Source: Nonomuraea dietziae
GTDB taxonomy: Bacteria; Actinomycetota; Actinomycetes; Streptosporangiales; Streptosporangiaceae
DNA: 64,000 bases
Reading direction: 5' to 3'
Assembly (NCBI RefSeq): GCF_014195505.1
Contig: NZ_JACIBV010000001.1
Coordinates: forward strand, 7,130,001 to 7,194,000
Every line of letters begins with the position of its first letter. Position 1 is the first letter of the stretch. The position numbers and the translations under genes are program-made. The notes beneath the pieces were generated by a model. It did not search any database, was not told where the DNA came from, and was given only the letters and a program-made list of their open reading frames with translations. Below are positions 57,979 through 64,000 of the stretch, one piece after another.

Positions 57979-59235
57979 ATGAGCGGGGTCAGCCGCAGGA
58001 AGCTGCTCGGATTGGGCGCGGCGGGCGTCGCCGCGGCCGGGGCGTCCGTCGCGGGCGCCAGGATGCTGCTCGACGAGCCCGCGCCGATGCCCGTCAGCGC
58101 GGTCTCGGCCCTGGACTCGGTCGCCTTCTACGGCGAGCACCAGGCGGGCATCGCCACCCCCGCGCAGGACCGCCTGCACTTCGCCGCGTTCGACGTGATC
58201 ACCACCAAGCGGTCCGAGCTCGACGCGCTGCTCCAGGAGTGGACGGCCGCCGCCGCCCGGATGACGCAGGGCCAGGAGGCGGGGACGTTCGGCGCGGTCG
58301 GCGGCGTGCCTGAGGCGCCGCCCGACGACACGGGCGAGGCGCTCGGCCTGCCCGCCTCGGGACTCACGCTGACGATCGGGTTCGGCGCCTCCCTGTTCGA
58401 CGGGAGGTTCGGGCTGGCGGGGCGGAAGCCGGCGGCGCTGCGCGAGCTGCCCCGCTTCCCCGGCGACGCGCTGCTGCCCGAGCTGTCGGGCGGCGACCTG
58501 TGCGTACAGGCGTGCGCGAACGACCCGCAGGTGGCTGTGCACGCGATCCGCAATCTGGCGCGCATCGGCTTCGGCAGGGTGTCGGCGCGCTACTCCCAGC
58601 TCGGCTTCGGCCGTACGTCCTCGACGTCGAGGACGCAGGCCACGCCCCGCAACCTCATGGGCTTCAAGGACGGCACCGCCAACCTGAAGCTGGAGGACAC
58701 CGCGATGCTCCGCGACCACCTGTGGGTGGCGGAGAAGGACGGCCCCGCGTGGATGAGGGGCGGCACCTATCTGGTCACCAGGAAGATCCGCATGCACATC
58801 GAGACCTGGGACCGCACGTCGCTGGCCGAGCAGGAGGCCATCTTCGGCCGCGACAAGGGCGAGGGGGCGCCGCTCGGGCTGGCCAAGGAGTTCGACGAGC
58901 CCGACTTCGCGAAGAAGGGCCCCGACGGCGCGCCGCTGATCGGCGAGGTCGCCCACGTGAGGCTGGCCCACCCCTCCAGCAACGGCGGCGCCAGGCTGCT
59001 GCGTCGCGGCTACAACTACGTCGACGGCTCCGACGGGCTCGGCCGCCTGGACGCGGGGCTGTTCTTCATGTCCTACCAGCGTGACCCGCACCGCCAGTTC
59101 GTCCCCGTGCAGCGGGCGCTGGCGAAGAACGACGTGCTCAACGAGTACATCAAGCACATCTCGAGCGGCCTGTTCGCGATTCCGCCGGGGGTGCGCGACG
59201 GGGGCGACTACTGGGGCAGGGCGCTGTTCGCCTGA
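57979..59235 (+). CDS. efeB: EfeB Dyp-type heme peroxidase (Tat-exported)
   Basis: 418 residues from ATG 57979 (GAGG 7 bases upstream; GTG 57976 is one codon earlier). The Tat signal is SRRKLLGLGAAGVAAAGASVAGA. The DyP signature GFKDGTANLK (GxxDG with the catalytic aspartate) and the proximal heme histidine region VRLAHPSSN are present, with SDGLGRLDAGLFFMSYQRDP near the end. It oxidises Fe2+ or takes part in iron release from heme for EfeO/EfeU. Folded export by Tat is expected. Confidence 0.95.
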   Translation: MSGVSRRKLLGLGAAGVAAAGASVAGARMLLDEPAPMPVSAVSALDSVAFYGEHQAGIATPAQDRLHFAAFDVITTKRSELDALLQEWTAAAARMTQGQEAGTFGAVGGVPEAPPDDTGEALGLPASGLTLTIGFGASLFDGRFGLAGRKPAALRELPRFPGDALLPELSGGDLCVQACANDPQVAVHAIRNLARIGFGRVSARYSQLGFGRTSSTSRTQATPRNLMGFKDGTANLKLEDTAMLRDHLWVAEKDGPAWMRGGTYLVTRKIRMHIETWDRTSLAEQEAIFGRDKGEGAPLGLAKEFDEPDFAKKGPDGAPLIGEVAHVRLAHPSSNGGARLLRRGYNYVDGSDGLGRLDAGLFFMSYQRDPHRQFVPVQRALAKNDVLNEYIKHISSGLFAIPPGVRDGGDYWGRALFA

Positions 59236-59245
59236 CCCCACTCCC

Positions 59246-59809
59246 TCACCTGGGGGCGACACCGTGCATGAGGGTGTCGAGCAGCCGCGCCGCCAGCGCG
59301 TCGGGGTCGGCGCCCTCGCGGGCGGAGTGCGCCGACTCGGCCAGGAGCGCGAGGTAGGCCTGCCGTACCCAGGCCACGTCGGCGTCGGGCCTGATCAGCC
59401 CCGCCTCGCGCGCCCTGGTGAAGACCTCGTCGCACTTGGCCATCACGCCCTCCTGCACCGCGCGCGCCTCGGCGCCCAGCGGGACGGGGCCTGCCAGCGT
59501 GAAGCGCCAGCCCGGCTTGATCCGCAGGATCGCGGCCGTGGCCTGGTGCAGGGCGACCAGTGGGGGAGCGGTTCTCGGACGGGCGGCCTCGACGACCGCG
59601 TCGAGCTCGCGCCATGCCGCCAGCTCCATCGACTCGATCAGCGCCTCCCTGCTGGCGAACCGGCGGTGGACGGTGGCCCGCGCGACGCCCGCCGCCTCGG
59701 CGATCTGCTCCATCGTCGCCGCCGGATTGGCTCCGAGCAGCCGCTCGGCGGCCTCCATGATCGAGCGGATGCTGCGCTCCGCGTCCGCCCGCAACCGCCT
59801 GTCTGTCAT
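59246..59809 (-). CDS. TetR family regulator
   Basis: 187 residues from ATG 59809. HTH region AERSIRSIMEAAERLLGANPAATMEQIAEAAGVARATVHRRFASREAL, where the VARATVHRRF turn is typical; the C-terminal domain is short and helical. Divergent from the SDR at 59881, which is the likely target; an imperfect palindrome lies between them. Convergent with efeB (10-bp gap). Confidence 0.9.
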   Translation of the reverse strand: MTDRRLRADAERSIRSIMEAAERLLGANPAATMEQIAEAAGVARATVHRRFASREALIESMELAAWRELDAVVEAARPRTAPPLVALHQATAAILRIKPGWRFTLAGPVPLGAEARAVQEGVMAKCDEVFTRAREAGLIRPDADVAWVRQAYLALLAESAHSAREGADPDALAARLLDTLMHGVAPR

Positions 59810-59833
59810 GCGGCGAACGTTACCGCACATATC

Positions 59834-59850
59834 TGAGACAGAGTGTTGCA
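59834..59850. promoter_or_regulatory. Imperfect palindrome, candidate TetR operator
   Basis: TGAGACA-GAG-TGTTGCA, five of seven positions symmetric, in the 71-bp gap between the TetR gene (59809) and the SDR gene (59881). Common TetR operators have the form TGAGACA-N3-TGTCTCA. Confidence 0.4.
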
Positions 59851-59880
59851 GTTAGGGAAATAAGTGCTACATTCCATCTC

Positions 59881-60675
59881 ATGAACAAGACTTCACTGGT
59901 GACCGGCGCCTCGTCGGGGATCGGCGCCGAGTTCGCCACGCAGCTGGCCGCCCAGGGCTATGACCTCGTGCTGGTCGCCCGTTCCGTGGGCAAGATGGAC
60001 GAACTGGCCGAGCGGTTGCGCGCGGCCCACAGCGTGGAGGTCGACGTGATCGGCCAGGACCTGTCGGCCCCTGACGCCGTCGGCCGGATCGCCGAGCGGC
60101 TGGCGGGCCGTCCGATCGACCTGCTGGTCAACAACGCCGGATTCGGCACGGCGGGCCGCTTCCAGGACATCGACCCCGGCCGTGAGCACGACGAGCTGAT
60201 GGTCAACGTGGTCTCGCTGGTCGGCCTCACCCACGCGCTGCTGCCGGGGATGCTGGCCAGAGGCCAGGGCGCGGTCGTCAACGTGGGTTCGACGGCGGGC
60301 TTCAACATCGCGCCCTACTTCGCCACCTACGCGGCGTCCAAGAGCTTCGTTCTCAACTTCAGCCTGGCCCTGTGGAGCGAACTGCGCGGCACGGGCGTGA
60401 AGGTGCTCGCCGTGACCCCCGGCCCCGTCGAGACCTCGTTCTTCGAGGTGATCGGCACGCGTGAAGCGGCCATCGGGGCCAGGATGGCCACCCCCGAGCA
60501 GGTGGTCGCGGCGGCGCTACGCGGGCTCGAACGCGACCGCGGCTACGTGGTGCCCGGCCTGGGCAACTTCGCGATGGCCCATCTGATGCCGCGCAGGCCG
60601 CGCAGGCTCCTCGCGCTGGTCGGCAGGATGGCGACCAGGGGAGTGGTCAGGACGCCTGCGGCCGCAACGACGTGA
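59881..60675 (+). CDS. SDR family oxidoreductase
   Basis: 264 residues. SLVTGASSGIGAEFATQLA (NAD(P) motif), DLLVNNAGFGTAGRF (NNAG), VNVGSTAGFNIAPYFATYAASKSF with the S...YxxxK triad, and VTPGPVETSFF. Classical SDR of the YqjQ/DltE-like group; substrate unknown. Likely repressed by the divergent TetR. Overlaps the convergent KstR2-like TetR gene by 29 bp. Confidence 0.92.
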   Translation: MNKTSLVTGASSGIGAEFATQLAAQGYDLVLVARSVGKMDELAERLRAAHSVEVDVIGQDLSAPDAVGRIAERLAGRPIDLLVNNAGFGTAGRFQDIDPGREHDELMVNVVSLVGLTHALLPGMLARGQGAVVNVGSTAGFNIAPYFATYAASKSFVLNFSLALWSELRGTGVKVLAVTPGPVETSFFEVIGTREAAIGARMATPEQVVAAALRGLERDRGYVVPGLGNFAMAHLMPRRPRRLLALVGRMATRGVVRTPAAATT

Positions 60676-61234
60676 GCAGCAGGTCGGCGAACTGCGCGCC
60701 CACCTGGCCGCCGGTCAGTGGCCCCTCGACGCGATACCAGGAGCCCAGATGGTGGACCGAGCCGAAGAAGTAGTCGACCACGATGTCGGCGGGCACGTCG
60801 GCGCGGAAGACGCCTTCGCGCTGCCCCTCGGCCACCAGGTCGCGGAAGCGCTCGTGGTAGCGGCGGCGCTCGGCCCGCACGGTCTTCTGCGTCTCGGGGG
60901 CGAGCAGGTGCATGGACCTGAAGAAGATCTTGGAGTCGTCGAGGTTGTCCGCCGTCGTCTCGACGACGTCGGCCGCCGCCGCGTAGAGCCGCTCGGACAC
61001 GGTGCCGGGCCCGTCGGCGATCCGCGTCAGCCGGTCCATCTGCATCCTGAGAACGCGGGCGTAGATCTCGTGCAGCAGGTCGTCCTTGGAGTCGAAGTAG
61101 TGGTACATCGCCCCCTTGGTGACCCCGGCCGAGACCACGATCTCCTGCACCGATGTGCTCTCGAAGCCGCGCTCGGCGAACAGTCGCGTCGCCTCGGCGA
61201 GCAGCCGCTGTCTGACCGGTTCATCCTGTGCCAT
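60647..61234 (-). CDS. TetR family regulator (KstR2-like)
   Basis: 195 residues from ATG 61234. VRQRLLAEATRLFAERGFESTSVQEIVVSAGVTKGAMYHYFDSKDDLLHEIYARVL is a strong TetR HTH of the KstR2/FadR type, and FFRSMHLLAPETQKTVRAERRRYHERFRDLVAEG is the matching C-terminal domain, which in relatives senses acyl-CoA thioesters. A perfect palindrome 13 bp upstream of the ATG suggests autoregulation. The nearby ACAD operon is a possible further target. Confidence 0.9.
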   Translation of the reverse strand: MAQDEPVRQRLLAEATRLFAERGFESTSVQEIVVSAGVTKGAMYHYFDSKDDLLHEIYARVLRMQMDRLTRIADGPGTVSERLYAAAADVVETTADNLDDSKIFFRSMHLLAPETQKTVRAERRRYHERFRDLVAEGQREGVFRADVPADIVVDYFFGSVHHLGSWYRVEGPLTGGQVGAQFADLLLTSLRPQAS

Positions 61235-61246
61235 GGTCAACAGCAT

Positions 61247-61260
61247 ACCGACTGGTCGGT
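61247..61260. promoter_or_regulatory. Operator palindrome ACCGACTGGTCGGT
   Basis: ACCGAC-TG-GTCGGT, perfect 6-bp arms, just upstream of the KstR2-like TetR start. The ACCGACxxGTCGGT form is common for TetR regulators of fatty-acid genes, so autoregulation is likely. Confidence 0.75.
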
Positions 61261-61380
61261 TGAGCGTCCGGTAGGGGCTCATCACGCCTAAGTTAGGCTT
61301 GCCTTGGGTATCTTTTGACCGGCGAGGGATCTTCGGCGTGGCAGATCCATGTTTAACCTACTGAACTCGGGGAGTTTGCC

Positions 61381-62155
61381 GTGCCCGGTGGTTCAATCTA
61401 CGTGCAGCAGGACGAGAAGTTCACAGGCTCGTCCCCGCAGTGGTGGTACGAGAAGTTCTGGCGCGAGGACGCGAAGAACCGGCAGCGCTCCAGGGCCGTC
61501 AAGGCAGGCTTCGGGTTCGTGGCGGGCGTGGCGCTGGCCATCCGCTTCGAGCTGCCGTGGCCTCCCGCCTTCGGCCTGCTGTTCGCCGCTCTCGTGGCCG
61601 CCCTCGACTGGGCGATCGTCTGGCACAACTTCAACGCCACCTCCGTCTGGCGGGGGCCGCCGCCACGGCGAGGTGATCACCCAGCGCAAGCTCAGGCGCG
61701 GGCTCAGCAGGCACGGCTACCACATCCTGCAGGGCAGGGCCATCCGAGGCCAGGCCTCGATCGACCATCTGGTCATCGGTCCCGGCGGGGTCTGGATCGT
61801 CGACAACGAGTCGTGGGCGCCGGACACCGACATCGCCGCCTACGGCGGGCGGCTGTTCTTCGGCGAGAAGTTCGGCTCGCACGTGGCCAAGCCGCTGGTC
61901 GCCGCCGCGGGCGCCTTCGCCGAACTGCTCGGCAAGGAGACCGGCATCCCGCTGACCATCCATCCGCTGCTTGCCGTCCACTGCGGGAGGCTGCCGCGCG
62001 GCGGCGTGGTGAACGGCGAGGGCATCACGCTGCTCAAGCCGTCGCTGGCCGCCAAGCTGATCAGGCGGTCGGACCGGGTGGTGCTGACCGAGGAGCAGAT
62101 CGAGCTGCTCGCCCGCACCGCGGCGCGGGAGCTGGCTAGGCGAGCCGCTCGATGA
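61381..62155 (+). pseudogene. NERD (nuclease-related) domain protein with broken frame
   Basis: From GTG 61381 the frame gives YVQQDEKFTGSSPQWWYEKFW and two membrane helices (AGFGFVAGVALAIRFEL, PAFGLLFAALVAALDWAIVW) up to FNATSVWRG. The NERD domain then follows one frame over: GEVITQRKLRRGLSRHGYHI, IDHLVIGPGGVWIVDNESWAPD and TIHPLLAVHCGRLP. Removing one G from the G5 run at 61651-61655 joins them as VWRGRRHGEVITQRK without loss. So the intact product would be a membrane-anchored NERD protein of about 257 residues. Error or genuine frameshift cannot be decided here. Confidence 0.75.
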
Positions 62156-63461
62156 ACTCCGCCAGCTGGGCGATGTTGCGGCACTCCCGCATCGGCACGA
62201 TCGAGCCGTAGGACGTGGCGAGCGAGTCGCCGCTGTCCCACTGCTGCCTCGGCTCTGGGTTGAGCCAGTAGGCGTGCCTGGCGTCCTTGACCAGCCGCTT
62301 GAGCGTGTCGAGCGCGGGCGGCTGGTAGTTGGAGCGGGCGTCGCCCAGGATCAGCAGGCTCGTTTTCGGGCCGATGACGTCTTTCTCGGCGAACTCCTCG
62401 AATGCCCGCCCATAATTTGTCCTCCCAAAGCGGGACATATTGGCTTCTGTAGCGAGTTTGGCTAGCGCCTCGCTGACGTCACCGCCCGGCGTGAAGAATC
62501 GGGTGATCTCATCCACGGTGTCCACGAATCCGAATGCCCTGACTTTCGTGAACTGCTCCCTGAGCGCGTAGGTCAGCAGCAGCGTGAAGTGGGCGAAGGA
62601 GGAGACCGAGTCGCTGGTGTCGCAGAGGATGACCAACTCGGGCTTGTGCGGGCGGGGCGGCCTGAACCTCGGGTCCATCGGCACCCCGCCGGTCGACAGC
62701 GACGCCCGCACGGTCCTGCGGAAGTCGAGCCTTCCCCGCCTGCCGTGCCGCTGCCTGATGGCCAGCCGCGCCGCCAGCCTGCGCGCGAGCGGGTGGACCT
62801 CCCTGCGCAGCCTCGCGAGGTCCGCCCTGGTGATCCGCAGGAAGTCCAGCTGGTCCAGCGGCGGCCGTACGGCGGAGCGCGCGATGCGCTCGATGCCGGA
62901 GTCCTCGGCGATCCTGCGGCGCACGTCAGTGGCGACCGCCTCCTCGAAGCGCTTGATGTTGGCGTTGACGCGCTGGCGGGTGGTCTTCTCCTCCAGTCCG
63001 CCTCGCGGCACGCCCCGCAGGATGCGAGCCATGAGCGTCTCGGGTGACAGCGCGCGCATGACGCTGTAGGAGAACCAGTTCTGGCGGCCCTCGGCGGCCG
63101 GCTGCCTGCCGAAGCGCTCGACCATCGCTCTGGCGAACTCCCTCATCTCAGGGTCGGTCGAGCCGGTCAGGAGCCTGGCCAGATGCTCGCGCAGGTCGGG
63201 CAGGGGCGCGTCGTCGTCCGGCCTGCTGTACAGGCCCGTGGTCGAGGAGGGGAACCACAGGTCGAACAGCATGTCGAAGCCAGGGCGGTAGGCGGGCTTC
63301 TTGACCAGCGTCGCCGCGTAGGCGGCGCGCAGCGACTCACGCTCGGTCAGGTCGATCACCCGCAGCGCTCTGGCCGCGTCGAGCCCCTCGGCCAGCGAGA
63401 CGGGCAGCCCCGCCTCGCGCAGGGCGTGCACGAAACCGACGTGCCTGTCGACCAGGCTCAC
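62136..63461 (-). CDS. VWA-domain protein (CoxE/YehP-like), partner of MoxR ATPase
   Basis: 441 residues from GTG 63461. The N-terminal half is a CoxE-like helical region (FVHALREAGLPVSLAEGLDA, LVKKPAYRPGFDMLFDLWF). The C-terminal half is a von Willebrand A fold with the metal-ion site in LVILCDTSDSVSSFAHFTLLL (D-T-S-D-S variant of DxSxS), TNYGRAFEEFAE (T) and LLILGDARSNYQP (D). With MoxR ATPases such proteins act as chaperones in metal-centre insertion or complex assembly. Start overlaps the MoxR stop by 4 bp; 3' end overlaps the NERD gene by 20 bp. Confidence 0.88.
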   Translation of the reverse strand: MSLVDRHVGFVHALREAGLPVSLAEGLDAARALRVIDLTERESLRAAYAATLVKKPAYRPGFDMLFDLWFPSSTTGLYSRPDDDAPLPDLREHLARLLTGSTDPEMREFARAMVERFGRQPAAEGRQNWFSYSVMRALSPETLMARILRGVPRGGLEEKTTRQRVNANIKRFEEAVATDVRRRIAEDSGIERIARSAVRPPLDQLDFLRITRADLARLRREVHPLARRLAARLAIRQRHGRRGRLDFRRTVRASLSTGGVPMDPRFRPPRPHKPELVILCDTSDSVSSFAHFTLLLTYALREQFTKVRAFGFVDTVDEITRFFTPGGDVSEALAKLATEANMSRFGRTNYGRAFEEFAEKDVIGPKTSLLILGDARSNYQPPALDTLKRLVKDARHAYWLNPEPRQQWDSGDSLATSYGSIVPMRECRNIAQLAEFIERLA

Positions 63462-64000
63462 AGGCCCAGCTCCTTGCGCGCCCTGGCCTGGTCGGAGGCG
63501 TGCTTGAGCACCACGCCGAGCGTGCCCGCGACCGTGCTCTCGTCGAGCTCCTCCCGGCCCAGGGCCAGCAGCGTGCGTGCCCAGTCGATGGTCTCGGCGA
63601 CGGAGGGCGCCTTCTTCAGCTCGAGGGCCCGGAGCGTGGCCACCGTCCTGGCCAGCTGCTCGGCCAGGTCGCTCGTCAGGGTCGGCACCTGGGCCAGCAC
63701 GATGTCGCGCTCGCGCTCCTGCGTCGGGTACTCGATGTGCAGATAGAGGCAGCGTCTCTTCAGAGCCTCCGACAGCTCGCGCGTGGCGTTGGAGGTCAGC
63801 ACGACGAACGGCCTGAGCGTCGCCTCGATCGTGCCGAGCTCAGGGATCGTGATCTGGAAGTCGGACAGCAGCTCGAGCAGCAGCCCCTCGACCTCGACGT
63901 CGGCCTTGTCGGTCTCGTCGATCAGCAGCACGGTCGGCTCCGCGCTCCTGATCGCCTTCAGGAGCGGGCGTTCCAGCAGGAACTCCTCGGAGAAGATGTC
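63458..64000 (-). CDS. MoxR-type AAA+ ATPase, 5' end outside window
   Basis: 180 visible residues; the frame stays open to base 64000, so the N-terminus with Walker A is missing. Walker B is TVLLIDETDKADVEVEGLLLELL, sensor 1 is FVVLTSNATRELSEALKRRCLYLHIEYP (includes the arginine finger in the form LKRRC), and the C-terminal lid is ERERDIVLAQVP onwards. MoxR ATPases remodel partner proteins together with VWA proteins, here encoded immediately downstream. Confidence 0.92.
   Translation of the reverse strand, partial: DIFSEEFLLERPLLKAIRSAEPTVLLIDETDKADVEVEGLLLELLSDFQITIPELGTIEATLRPFVVLTSNATRELSEALKRRCLYLHIEYPTQERERDIVLAQVPTLTSDLAEQLARTVATLRALELKKAPSVAETIDWARTLLALGREELDESTVAGTLGVVLKHASDQARARKELGL

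Noticed and set aside
61293..61311. Iron box before the NERD gene
   Set aside because: Only the left half (TTAGGCTTGCCT) resembles the consensus; the right half does not match. A GCCT-16-GGGTAT sigma-B-like element overlaps it but is weak and 70 bp from the start.

Overview
The window is very GC-rich and densely coded. GTG and TTG starts are frequent, stop and start codons often overlap by a few bases, and regulators of the TetR, LysR, SARP and ANTAR-PAS-PP2C types are common. Together with the F420-type oxidoreductase, SecA2, a DasR-like operator and a TTA codon in an exopolysaccharide gene, this points to a filamentous actinomycete, probably a Streptosporangiaceae/Nonomuraea-like chromosome. 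That placement is an inference from gene style; no rRNA or other marker was available.

Layout. 1-3.8 kb: the cut end of a large hypothetical protein, a thioesterase with a broken frame, a TetR/dehydrogenase divergent pair with two operator palindromes, and a CAT-anticodon tRNA with an odd core behind a perfect 15-bp hairpin. 3.8-10.2 kb: a SARP regulator diverging from a four-gene Pel/galactosaminogalactan-like exopolysaccharide operon (Agd3-like deacetylase, PelF-like glycosyltransferase carrying a TTA codon, polytopic membrane protein, GH114 glycosidase). 10.2-14.7 kb: a beta-helix protein under a TetR with a C-terminal zinc-ribbon, an adenine/adenosine deaminase and a permease remnant. 14.7-19.3 kb: a secreted GH84 hexosaminidase with a DasR-like site, and an MreB paralogue. 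19.4-26.1 kb: ferritin, LysA, and a tightly overlapping operon of an amino-acid ABC importer, a D-aminoacylase and a class-A-beta-lactamase-like protein.

26.1-32.5 kb: a LysR regulator, a frame-broken AlkZ-like protein, and a pseudokinase-WD40 membrane protein with a GNAT and a shikimate-kinase-like ATPase. 32.5-45.1 kb: a stress-flavoured block (ChaB, transketolase, SDR, topoisomerase IB, BON, metallophosphoesterase, M19-like hydrolase, PP2C phosphatase, F420 enzyme, DUF6328, DUF1360, PRC-barrel). Four sigma-B/sigma-F-type promoters (GNNT-15-GGGTAG) are visible there. 45.2-52.4 kb: SecA2, then a DMT exporter preceded by a 12-codon leader ORF whose codons are exactly complementary to the exporter's Shine-Dalgarno region (an apparent translational attenuator), a VOC protein, a second DMT protein, and an FAD monooxygenase/TetR pair with three operators. 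52.4-64 kb: a three-gene acyl-CoA dehydrogenase operon, the efeUOB iron-uptake operon behind tandem iron boxes, two TetR regulators and an SDR, a frame-broken NERD protein, and a VWA protein with a MoxR ATPase cut by the window end.

The two most novel-looking systems are the Pel-like locus (4.7-10.2 kb) and the ribosome-stalling-type attenuator (48.30-48.44 kb). Four genes show single-base frame breaks in G- or GC-runs, which suggests residual sequence errors or recent decay. No rRNA, CRISPR array, intact insertion sequence or prophage was seen, and no gene-free stretch exceeds 300 bases.
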